DNA of 57,819 nucleotides, taken from positions 1-57,819 of the forward strand of contig PEAB01000014.1 of the NCBI GenBank assembly GCA_002753395.1, in the 5' to 3' direction. Shown here piece after piece: positions 42,407-50,243 of this stretch (position 1 is its first letter; the number at the start of each line of letters is the position of its first letter). The notes beneath the pieces are model-generated. The model searched no databases. It was not told the origin of the DNA and saw nothing but the letters and a program-made list of their open reading frames with translations. The translations under genes were made by a program, and so were the position numbers. This DNA is from Nitrospirae bacterium MYbinv3 (GTDB lineage Bacteria > Nitrospirota > Thermodesulfovibrionia > Thermodesulfovibrionales > Magnetobacteriaceae).

Positions 42407-43435
42407 TCATTGCGTCAACAGATGACATTGGCGGCAGATTATCGGATGCCTGCATTGGCTGATAAAAGATGATTTCTTTGCACTCAAATCCTCAAGACTC
42501 CTTTTTGCCGGACCGTGACAGGGGTTATATATAAGACAATTCTTTAAATGCTCCATGCCTCCCTCAATTAGAAAAAGCTGGTAATAGGCCTCTGCCACAA
42601 ATCTTTCGTTATAACACTCAGCCACAACACGGTTAAACATCTCAACGGCAAGCCCCTTGTTAAATGCCCTCAATTTCATAGCCCTATTAAAGAAACCAGG
42701 CCATGCAGCATCACTACTGTGGCCCTTCTTATAACGTCTCAGTTGCGGTATCTCAAGGAGTTCCGGGGCATATGACACCCATTTTTTTGCAAAATAAAGG
42801 GTATCGCTATTATATATATCAATAAAAGAAGGATTTCTAAGATCATAGTACCTAAGGTGATGTATGATCTTAAGGTCAAGGATGCAGGCCACACGGCTGC
42901 CATCTCTCCAGGCCTGCAGGCAGATGTCTACGTCATGGTGGTACTTCTTGTAATTGGTGTCGATGTGATATAACGAGGGATTCTTGATAAGCATTACAGC
43001 GCCATATAGAGCTGGGACATATATAGCACCGTCTATCACATCTTCTCGGCCTGTCATCACGTCTGCACGCAGCCACATGGTAAGGTCATCGTCAATGTAG
43101 ACACCCTCGTGATTTACGGCGCCGTCCTCGTAGGTGTGGACACAACCTACGATATCGGCCTTCAACCTCTCAGAGACCTCATAGAGGCGGTCTATCCAGT
43201 TGTAGTCGTTTATCTCCGTGTCATCCTCAACCAGGATTAAGTTCTTACCGCTGTCTACGGCAAGTTTGAGCATACCGCTTAACACGCTTGGATAATAAAA
43301 CCCCCCGTCGTGGTTATTGTCTATTACGATAAGCTCGGCACGGGTTAGATCAGTTTCTTTTAACGAGCCAACCGCCCTTTGAGTGAAAAGCCTGTTGAGC
43401 GTTGGACAGCACAGAACTATAAGCGTGTCTTTCAT
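42407..43435 (-). CDS. GT2-family glycosyltransferase-like protein B
   Basis: The ATG at 43435 (MKDTLIVLCCPTLNR) is preferred over 43471, because both paralogues share the preceding ACTCAGRTGAAAGA sequence and the conserved KDT start. Domain content equals that of the neighbour: GT2 catalytic part with LVEDDTEINDYNWIDRL, HIDTNYKKYHHDVDICLQAW, helical repeats and a C-terminal CRHPIICRQCHLL (C-x5-C-x2-C). It arose by gene duplication. Function is probably glycan assembly on lipid carrier or protein, inferred from context. Confidence 0.8.
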   Translation of the reverse strand: MKDTLIVLCCPTLNRLFTQRAVGSLKETDLTRAELIVIDNNHDGGFYYPSVLSGMLKLAVDSGKNLILVEDDTEINDYNWIDRLYEVSERLKADIVGCVHTYEDGAVNHEGVYIDDDLTMWLRADVMTGREDVIDGAIYVPALYGAVMLIKNPSLYHIDTNYKKYHHDVDICLQAWRDGSRVACILDLKIIHHLRYYDLRNPSFIDIYNSDTLYFAKKWVSYAPELLEIPQLRRYKKGHSSDAAWPGFFNRAMKLRAFNKGLAVEMFNRVVAECYNERFVAEAYYQLFLIEGGMEHLKNCLIYNPCHGPAKRSLEDLSAKKSSFISQCRHPIICRQCHLLTQ

Positions 43436-43477
43436 CTGAGTATAGCTGATTCCAATAGTGTACAATACCAAGTATAA

Positions 43478-43560
43478 AAGGGAGAGCTCTGCTCCCCTTC
43501 AGACCCATCTGCAAGGGAACCAGTCCCCTTGACCCCATTAGGGTACATCGTTGTTATTTT
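43478..43560. repeat. Tandem-hairpin repeat
   Basis: GGGAGAGCTCTGCTCCCC, CAGACCCATCTGCAAGGGAACC, GTCCCCTTGACCCC. It lies between the radical SAM gene and GT2 protein B in the minus-strand operon, so it interrupts the transcript. Confidence 0.6.
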
Positions 43561-43588
43561 ATATTGAATCAAATATAAGTCTACTATG

Positions 43589-45676
43589 TTATTCGTCAAC
43601 GACTTTATCTTGATTTCTGATATACCAGGCGGGATCCGTTATTATCTCACCTGAGTAGGGCTGCATCTCGTCTGTACCAAAGCGGTTTGCGTACTGACTT
43701 GCAAATCCGTCGCATATGGAGCCGGCAGCACAGAACATGCACCTTTCGCTTTGACAAAAACCATCCCTCTTGACCTTGTTGGCCATGTAGAGGTGAAACT
43801 CGCCCTCGGACGGGATGTAGCTGCGTATGTTGTCAGACACGTGGTAAGCCAAGTTGCGGGTATCTTGGCAAAACCAGCTGCAGTAATCCCATTCATGGGA
43901 GTCGTAACTGAGCTGAGGGTAATTGTAACACTTATCTTCATGGCCCTTCATCATGCAAAACGGCAGATAACGAACGTTGGCCTCTAACCCTACCGAATCA
44001 CAATAATCTAAGGCATCTTTGAGATAAGGGGCCATCTCAGAGTGTCTTGATTGAAAATCGATATCCATCTTCGTTGACCATTCGTAGAACGGATTGTAGT
44101 TTATATAATTAATCACCCGGCCTCCGGCATTGTAGACAAGCTCTGCGATCGTCTTAAGCTGATGACGGTTGACCGCCGTCATTGTGCAGTTGGCACGCCA
44201 CTTCATACCGATGGCGTGGAGGTTTTCCAAGGCGGTCAGGACATTCCTCCAACTCCCTTTGACCTTAGTCAGATCATCATAGGTCTGCCCAAGGGCATGG
44301 ATAGAACACAGAAAATCGTACACTCCGTGTTCCTTGAACTTCAATGCCTTTTCCCTCTTTGCAAGCGCCTGCATGTTGGTGATCAGTGTAGGGATCAACC
44401 TGATCTCTGCACAGTAGTTGAGGAGTTCAAAGATGTGGGGATATACGGTTGGTTCACCGCCTGTGATATCCACACGATCGTTGCCAAAGACCTCCCTGTA
44501 TAGACGGGCGTCTTTCTTACACTCCTCTATGGTATACCAGTCCTTGGCAGGCGTATAGGCATAGTAGCAGAAGACGCACCTGATGTTGCACAGATAACCC
44601 ACGTACAGGACGCCCCTCTTGGTAATACTGCGCTGCCTTGTCTTTTTAACATCAGAGGCTGGGTATTTATATTGCGCCAAGGAGAAACCATCGGAGACTG
44701 CTGTGCTGTCTGTGCTTATATTAGAGCTAATCCTTTTAACGTTAGCACCGGAGAGATCAACATGGCCGTCAAAACCGATTATTGTCTTGCCATTATAGTC
44801 ATCGCCCAACAATGTTTGCAGATATTTTCTGATCTCCCCCTCTCTGCCAATTGGGGTGATCAGGATCGAATCAATATCACCGGAGCGGTTCTTTAGAGAC
44901 TCCGGATGCCCTACGGTAAAACCAAGAAAGTCCTTGGCTGCCAGATTCTTATCCACAACAAAGCTTACACGCTCTCTGATCAAGGGCATAAGAGATGTTG
45001 CAACCGTCCCGGCCCCATAGATGGCAATAGCCTTGTTATCCAGACAAGCGGATATTATTGCAGAGGTCTTAGCGATCAACGCCATCTCATTGTGTACCGT
45101 CATGGTATTGACCGCCTTTTTATGAAGATCCGGCAGGTACTGTACGCCTGATGAGACCTTAAAGGGCTTTACGTAGCCGTACCCATCATCTTCTAATGAT
45201 AGATATCTTGCTTGATAACCCATGTTTTTTAGATTTAGACAAAATGCCTCCTCTGGCTGGAGCTGATCGTCTGGGGCTTTAAACCAGGAATCTTCTTTGT
45301 GATTGCAGATGTAGTCCTTTAAGGCGGCCCCTTCCACAAGTATAGCCTTATGCGGAGAGACGACCACCTTTCCTGCCTCTTGTGTCTCTGCGGAGACCAC
45401 CATCTGCCTCAAGGAGGAAAGGCTAACGTTTTCACCCCCCCTCACCCACAGCATATATGTAAAGGATTGATAATAATCTTCAAGGGCTGACGCCTTAAGA
45501 AGCGTATTTCTACATCTGAGGGCGTCATTGTCATAATAGTAAAAACAAAAACTCTCAGGATGGAAACAACTGGATACCTCTTGATAGAACTTGCTTAATC
45601 TCAGGAGTGTGTCATCAGCAGCCTCCCTATCAAGTACGATTGCAATGGCTATTTTAATGTCAACGAATTGTCTCAT
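43589..45676 (-). CDS. Three-part radical SAM protein of the glycan cluster
   Basis: The ATG at 45676 (MRQFVDIKIAI) gives a 695-residue protein; an ATG two codons upstream is also possible. Residues 1-190 resemble a degenerate GT-A domain; residues about 210-330 have a Rossmann-type pattern (IAIYGAGTVATSLMPLI, VDKNLAAKDFLGF) with a PglD-like look; residues about 350-640 are a radical SAM domain with CNIRCVFC and GGEPTVYPHI. The C-terminus carries CQSERCMFCAAGSICDG and an earlier CSWFC, like a SPASM/Twitch Fe-S region. The chemistry is unknown; radical SAM enzymes in polysaccharide loci perform epimerisation, methylation or peptide modification. Confidence 0.78.
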   Translation of the reverse strand: MRQFVDIKIAIAIVLDREAADDTLLRLSKFYQEVSSCFHPESFCFYYYDNDALRCRNTLLKASALEDYYQSFTYMLWVRGGENVSLSSLRQMVVSAETQEAGKVVVSPHKAILVEGAALKDYICNHKEDSWFKAPDDQLQPEEAFCLNLKNMGYQARYLSLEDDGYGYVKPFKVSSGVQYLPDLHKKAVNTMTVHNEMALIAKTSAIISACLDNKAIAIYGAGTVATSLMPLIRERVSFVVDKNLAAKDFLGFTVGHPESLKNRSGDIDSILITPIGREGEIRKYLQTLLGDDYNGKTIIGFDGHVDLSGANVKRISSNISTDSTAVSDGFSLAQYKYPASDVKKTRQRSITKRGVLYVGYLCNIRCVFCYYAYTPAKDWYTIEECKKDARLYREVFGNDRVDITGGEPTVYPHIFELLNYCAEIRLIPTLITNMQALAKREKALKFKEHGVYDFLCSIHALGQTYDDLTKVKGSWRNVLTALENLHAIGMKWRANCTMTAVNRHQLKTIAELVYNAGGRVINYINYNPFYEWSTKMDIDFQSRHSEMAPYLKDALDYCDSVGLEANVRYLPFCMMKGHEDKCYNYPQLSYDSHEWDYCSWFCQDTRNLAYHVSDNIRSYIPSEGEFHLYMANKVKRDGFCQSERCMFCAAGSICDGFASQYANRFGTDEMQPYSGEIITDPAWYIRNQDKVVDE

Positions 45677-45686
45677 TATCACCTCG

Positions 45687-46475
45687 TTAGATTGTCCCTC
45701 TCTCTTTATGGGAGGGGGTAGGGGAGGGTTGACTTGGTTCTTTTAATCGTTTTTCAAGCCCCTTGAGCTCTTGCACTGCGTATAAAGAATCTTTAATAAA
45801 CACCTGCCACTTAAGACGGAAACGATCACCATCAACGGGCTGATCTTTGACCATCTTGGATAAAACCGAGGGATGAGGGAGCATCCGCTTTACGGTGAGG
45901 TCTAAACACGCAGCAACCCTTTTATTCATCGCCCAGGCCTGCATACAGATATCGGCCTCGTACAGACCATCTTGATAGAGATCGGTCTTACCATTATCGG
46001 TTATATTGGCAGCCTCAAGACCTAACTTCTCAGGCTCTGCAATAAAAACAACCCCGCTTAAGATGCAGGGGAGATATCTCAGCGGCTCCGCAGTGGCTTC
46101 TGCTATGTGAGTAACCGGCTCAACCCTTAAGTCATAGCCTACAAGCGCCCCGGCAAACACATCACTGGATCTTTCATAGGAGTGCAGACAACCTGCAACG
46201 AGAACGTCCGGCTTAAGGGTAACATCTCTGAGTTTCGTAAGCCACCTGGCGTCCTCAATAAACACGTCGTCCTGGAGTAAGATTATTGGCCGTTCTCCAG
46301 CCAATCTTCTAAAACCCTCAAGGCAGGCACCGCGGTTAAAGCCGTCGCTGTAGACGTTATCCACGATAACAAGCTCTGCAAGGGAAAGGTCGGTTTTCTT
46401 TAGGTATTCAATACATTTTCTTGCCCTGGGATGATTCATGTCAGTAGTGTCAAGCACTATCATCAGCTCTTTCAT
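45687..46475 (-). CDS. GT2-family glycosyltransferase-like protein C
   Basis: This 262-residue protein is a shorter relative of proteins A and B: KELMIVLDTTDMNHPRARKCIEYLKKTDLSLAELVIVDNV, IILLQDDVFIEDARWLTKL, then a YEADICMQAWAMNKR segment. It lacks the helical repeats and the C-terminal Cys motif. Its last 17 residues (SQPSPTPSHKERG) are encoded by a dispersed genomic repeat (CCCTCTCTCTTTATGGGAGG) rather than by its own gene, so the original C-terminus has been replaced. It is the first gene of the minus-strand glycan operon. Confidence 0.78.
   Translation of the reverse strand: MKELMIVLDTTDMNHPRARKCIEYLKKTDLSLAELVIVDNVYSDGFNRGACLEGFRRLAGERPIILLQDDVFIEDARWLTKLRDVTLKPDVLVAGCLHSYERSSDVFAGALVGYDLRVEPVTHIAEATAEPLRYLPCILSGVVFIAEPEKLGLEAANITDNGKTDLYQDGLYEADICMQAWAMNKRVAACLDLTVKRMLPHPSVLSKMVKDQPVDGDRFRLKWQVFIKDSLYAVQELKGLEKRLKEPSQPSPTPSHKERGTI
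45690..45730. repeat. Dispersed repeat within the 3' end of a GT2 gene
   Basis: The sequence CCCTCTCTCTTTATGGGAGG with the following GGGTAGGGGAGGG forms a partly palindromic repeat that I know as a common intergenic repeat in many bacteria. It encodes the last residues of GT2 protein C, ending with SHKERGTI. Confidence 0.6.
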
Positions 46476-46925
46476 AAAGTTAGCCCTATCATCGTGTCTA
46501 TCACCATCAAATAAGTCTTTATCGGCTTAAAACAATGTCTTCTTTAATACCCGCTTCCATAAGTGTAAATGTTTCACACCCCTTTGTCAAGAGCCAATTC
46601 TAATGGTGCGCATATGGGTTCCACGGGTTTTAGGAATAGATGGGGAGTCTCTGCCTCCCCTCAGACCTAATGCTGTTGACTTAAGGTTGTGAAGATGAAA
46701 AAAAGGAGGGCTTTGCCCTCCCTTAGACCCTCCCACAAGGGAACTTGTTCCCTTGACCCTGTAAATGTCAGGCGTGGCAGCTTAAGATGTCGCCCATATG
46801 CATACATATTAATGCTTAAGTCAACAGCATTAGGGGTTAGGGGAGGGTGTTAAATTTACTGTCACCACTACTTGTGCAGAACTCCCGTTTTTCTTATGCA
46901 CCTAAAGATGCAACTTTTTTTGGGA
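46476..46925. repeat. Intergenic region with several repeat modules
   Basis: About 450 bp with no gene. It includes GGTGCGCATATGG (46597-46612) and TTTCTTATGCACC (46890-46902), parts of the miniature-element ends, one tandem-hairpin module (46704-46760: GGAGGGC..GCCCTCC, AAGGGAAC..GTTCCCTT, CCCTGTAAATGTCAGGCGTGG) and two copies of the AGTCAACAGCATTAGG repeat in opposite orientations (46666-46697; 46815-46834). The gap carries the promoters of the GT cluster (minus) and rubrerythrin (plus). Confidence 0.6.
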
Positions 46926-46926
46926 T

Positions 46927-46986
46927 ATGCTAAAATATATTGTGATTTACGTCACAACAATAGAACAAAAAGAAGGAGATTACTAT
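46927..46986 (+). promoter_or_regulatory. Leader and ribosome-binding site of rubrerythrin
   Basis: TATGCTAAAATATATTG just upstream gives a -10-like box (TAAAAT), and AAGGAG lies 7 bases before the ATG at 46987. The ATG-containing frame from 46927 is not used, because the rubredoxin motif begins at 46987. Confidence 0.5.
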
Positions 46987-47529
46987 ATGAAGAGATATGT
47001 ATGTACGATTTGCGGTTATGTCCACCAGGGGGACGCTCCTCCTGATAGTTGTCCTCAATGTGGTGCCCCTGCTGAGAAGTTCGTGGAGCAGAGCACAGCG
47101 GGTTTGACCTGGGCTGACGAGCATAGGATTGGGGTAGCCAAGGGGGTCGATAAAGAAATCCTTGAGGGGCTTAGGGCTAACTTTATGGGCGAGTGTACGG
47201 AGGTAGGCATGTATCTGGCCATGAGCCGCCAGGCAGACAGAGAGGGCCTTCCAGAGGTAGCGGAGGCGTATAAGCGGATTGCCTTTGAGGAGGCAGAACA
47301 CGCTGCTAAATTTGCAGAGCTCCTTGGAGAGGTGCTTGTTGCAAACACTAAGGATAATCTCAAGGCCCGAGTTGAGGCTGAAAATGGCGCCTGCAAAGGT
47401 AAAAAGGACCTTGCTACCAAGGCAAAGCAACTGAACCTCGATGCAATCCACGACACTGTTCACGAGATGTGTAAAGACGAGGCGCGTCACGGACAGGCGT
47501 TTGAGGGGCTGCTAAAAAGGTATTTCTAA
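46987..47529 (+). CDS. Rubrerythrin, rubredoxin domain first
   Basis: Rubrerythrins reduce hydrogen peroxide in anaerobes. The rubredoxin-like domain (1-35, [27 protein letters not shown]) precedes the ferritin-like diiron four-helix bundle (about 55-180), with [38 protein letters not shown] and [17 protein letters not shown] supplying the E/H ligands. This reverse order is seen in the reverse-rubrerythrin group of clostridia. Shine-Dalgarno AAGGAG precedes the ATG at 46987. It stands alone between the repeat gap and a small gene; its function is oxidative-stress protection. Confidence 0.92.
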   Translation: MKRYVCTICGYVHQGDAPPDSCPQCGAPAEKFVEQSTAGLTWADEHRIGVAKGVDKEILEGLRANFMGECTEVGMYLAMSRQADREGLPEVAEAYKRIAFEEAEHAAKFAELLGEVLVANTKDNLKARVEAENGACKGKKDLATKAKQLNLDAIHDTVHEMCKDEARHGQAFEGLLKRYF

Positions 47530-47726
47530 CGAGGCAAAACGCTATGTGCAAGCAGTCCAAGGCCTTTTGCTGGATAGGCTTGTCCTATTAGATAACCTGT
47601 TAAAAAGTGCTAGTTGAGGACAGGTAAGGACGATGACGGGTAGGTTCTTGCAGATTGCACAAAAATTTTGCAGTTGAAATGTTGACTGGGAAGTGGCAAA
47701 AAGTTCCGTTCATGTTATAATAGTGA

Positions 47727-48142
47727 ATGGCAAAGAGGCACGTTACACAAGATGGTGATGCTTTTAGGTATCTGGAAAACGCTAGACAGATACTTAAAGG
47801 CGTACCCATAGAAGGTCACATATATACAGATAGAAAACCGGTACGGGAGGCATTCGGTACCGCATATCTTGCCATACTCGAGGCCATAAACGAGGTATTA
47901 CTCAAGAAAGGTCTCACAGCAAAACGGATACATCAATCGGTTGATGCCTACAGAGACGCTTTACAAAACACCTGGCTGTTAATTACGGTAAGCTCATAAG
48001 GGAATTTAACAGTCTTTATGACAGCCTGCATATAGCGGGTTATTACAGAGGTCTGCTGTACAAGGTTAATACTGTAAAAGACGAATTGATGGATGCCGAG
48101 CTCTTTATCAAGAAGGTCTTGGGCAGCGTCAAAACCCCATAG
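47727..48142 (+). pseudogene. DUF5618-like protein gene with a frameshift
   Basis: The frame from 47727 (MAKRHVTQDGDAFRYLENARQILKG) runs through the DUF5618 N-terminal helices to residue 81 or so, and then shifts at the A-run 47965-47968: the alternate frame continues HLAVNYGKLIREFNSLYDSL, with AGYYRG, to TAG at 48140-48142. The whole would be about 138 residues. One missing A explains the break, either as a real mutation or as a sequencing error. TATAAT lies 5 bases before the ATG, without a Shine-Dalgarno sequence, so the mRNA may be leaderless. Function unknown. Confidence 0.65.
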
Positions 48143-48172
48143 TCTGACTTAGTACCCTCACAGCAGGGGGGG

Positions 48173-49672
48173 TTAGCAGTGTACTCTCAATCTCTCAGGC
48201 TCTGTGTGGGGGATGAAGCGTGCTGAGAGGAATTCCCGCATGAAATCACCATCCTCGTTCATTTCTTTATAGGTAATCAGACCTGTAATGGTATTTATGT
48301 CCTCAAGGAGGCGGCGGTTCAACAGGAGTGCCTGCGCCCCTTCCACAGAGGAGTTGGTGATAGCAACAACCCTGACTTTTGGGAAGTCGGCGATAAGTCC
48401 CAACGTCTTTGCGGCATCAGGGTCTATGCCGGTTCCAAGCGCCCCCGTCAGATATAACCGCTCAATGTCGCTAAAGGTCAGTCCCACCGAGCCAATAAGG
48501 ACGTAAAAAAGCGTAAACATGGCGGCCTTTGTGAACATAAACGTCTCTATGTCCGTCTGGTTTATAGCGATAACCCTCATACCGTCGTCGTGGATGACAA
48601 AACCGAGCTTCCCATCAACGTCAGGCAGTCCGGTCCTGCCTGATATGAAAGTCCCGTGGTTGTCGATAAGTCCAGTCTTATAGAGGCTTGCCACAAGGCT
48701 TACCATACCTGAGCCACATATCCCCTCTGGGGGCAGGTTGTCAAAGGTTTTTAACTCCACCCTGTACGTAGACGGGTCAATTGCAACGTCATAGATGACG
48801 CCGGGGCCTGCCCTTTTGCCGATCTTTGCAACACCCTCGTCGAATGCGGGGCCTGCCGCTCCTGCCCCTACCAGTATCCAGTCCTTGCAGCCAACGGCTA
48901 TCTCGGCATTAGTGCCAACGTCTACGAGCACACGCGGCGACTGACCAAGGTGCAATCCCGTGGCAAGCACCCCTGACACCAGATCGCCGCCAACGTAGCT
49001 GCCTGTACCCGGAAATACGTACACGATGGCCTCTGGGTTTATCTTCAGATCCAGATCTTGAGGGCTAACAAACCCTGGTGCGTGGATTGCAGGCACGTAG
49101 GGACTAACGGGGATGTTGCCTACAGGCAGGTCTAACAGGAAGTGGGTCATCACCGTGTTTCCGGCAACGGTTACTGCCACAACGTCATACATTGTCACTC
49201 CTTGCGCCTTAACGAGGTCTTCGATGAGCTGGTTAATAGCCTCTGTCAACACAACGTGCAGGACGTTGTCTCCTGTCGATATAGCGTAAAACATACGGGT
49301 GAGGATGTCCGAGCCAAAGGCCAGCTGTGGATTTGGAACATGACAGGTTGTCGTCATTGTACCCTGCTCCAAGTCTATCAGTCGAGCCACTATGTTTGTA
49401 GAACCAAGGTCTATAGCCACCCCGTAGAGGGCTGACGGATTGAGTGATATTACCTTATAGTGGCAGCCATCCCAGCCAATGGCAGCGCTTAGAGAATAGT
49501 CCGCCTGCCTTATGAAAGCTGGCAGCTCTCTGAGTGTCTTTAAGGGAACGTGCACAGGAGACCTGTTTAGCACACTGAGGAATCTTTCCTTGTCGGCCTG
49601 TTTATCGACCTCAGTGGGTGGAGAAAGGACAACGTTTTCTCTCCATACCAAGGCATTATTGGTATCGTTCAT
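48173..49672 (-). CDS. RACo-like ASKHA ATPase (corrinoid-protein reductive activator family)
   Basis: The product belongs to the DUF4445/RACo family, whose members activate corrinoid proteins or related methyltransferases using ATP. The C-terminal ASKHA domain spans about 80-440 with ALYGVAIDLGSTNIVARLID (phosphate 1), FPGTGSYVGGDLVSGVLATGL, VLVDVGTNAEIAVG (phosphate 2) and LYLTGALGTGIDP. The N-terminal 2Fe-2S ferredoxin domain of classical RACo is absent; instead residues 1-75 form a different linker domain. The lack of a cluster suggests electrons come from a separate protein. It is a single gene. Confidence 0.85.
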   Translation of the reverse strand: MNDTNNALVWRENVVLSPPTEVDKQADKERFLSVLNRSPVHVPLKTLRELPAFIRQADYSLSAAIGWDGCHYKVISLNPSALYGVAIDLGSTNIVARLIDLEQGTMTTTCHVPNPQLAFGSDILTRMFYAISTGDNVLHVVLTEAINQLIEDLVKAQGVTMYDVVAVTVAGNTVMTHFLLDLPVGNIPVSPYVPAIHAPGFVSPQDLDLKINPEAIVYVFPGTGSYVGGDLVSGVLATGLHLGQSPRVLVDVGTNAEIAVGCKDWILVGAGAAGPAFDEGVAKIGKRAGPGVIYDVAIDPSTYRVELKTFDNLPPEGICGSGMVSLVASLYKTGLIDNHGTFISGRTGLPDVDGKLGFVIHDDGMRVIAINQTDIETFMFTKAAMFTLFYVLIGSVGLTFSDIERLYLTGALGTGIDPDAAKTLGLIADFPKVRVVAITNSSVEGAQALLLNRRLLEDINTITGLITYKEMNEDGDFMREFLSARFIPHTEPERLRVHC

Positions 49673-49745
49673 GCCGCCTGCTCTGTGTATGAGACACTTT
49701 TAGGCTTGACTACTTCCTTTTCCACGTTACCCAATCCCTTTGTTA

Positions 49746-50198
49746 TCAATTCCTGAATTTACTATGGCAGTTTACGCAGCCATCAAGGAGCTTCTTTGTC
49801 AGTACGAGCATAACCTTCTGGTTGTTCTCATGGGCTGCGTGGGCCAGTGCCTCTAATTCTTTATGAAACGCCTTATCCAACTTTACGAATTCCTTTAAAT
49901 TTTGCTTATTTTTAGGGATACTCACTGTACCGGAGCGAACGCCTTCATGGGTCTTTTCCAACGTTCCGTGCATGTTCTCCAGGGCCTTGTGAACCCTTTC
50001 ACCATCTCCTAAGGCAACACCTGATACAACCTCGTGAAATACACCATCCAGCTTTAACATCTCCTCCACAAGTGCACTACCAGTATGCTCGTCCTTACCA
50101 CCATGATTATCATGACTCCAGGCCCACTGTGAAGTCACAAACATGAAAAGAAAGACAATTAACATCACAGCTGCTTTTGTAAAAACTCTTTGTTCCAC
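49746..50198 (-). CDS. Class II-like cytochrome c
   Basis: A signal peptide (residues 1-28, SQWAWS-HDNHGG) leads to a four-helix bundle with heme-binding CVNCHSKFRN at the C-terminus, the cytochrome c' / c556 layout. His-rich N-terminus (HDNHGGKDEHTG) is unusual. Helix 1 contains MLKLDGVFHEVV, and no distal Met is certain, so ligation cannot be assigned. It lies 45 bp upstream of the acetate kinase fusion and may share its regulation. Confidence 0.88.
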   Translation of the reverse strand: MEQRVFTKAAVMLIVFLFMFVTSQWAWSHDNHGGKDEHTGSALVEEMLKLDGVFHEVVSGVALGDGERVHKALENMHGTLEKTHEGVRSGTVSIPKNKQNLKEFVKLDKAFHKELEALAHAAHENNQKVMLVLTKKLLDGCVNCHSKFRN

Positions 50199-50243
50199 AA
50201 ATCCTCCTATATTTTTGAACTTTGCGAGCAGTCTTCTGCACCC

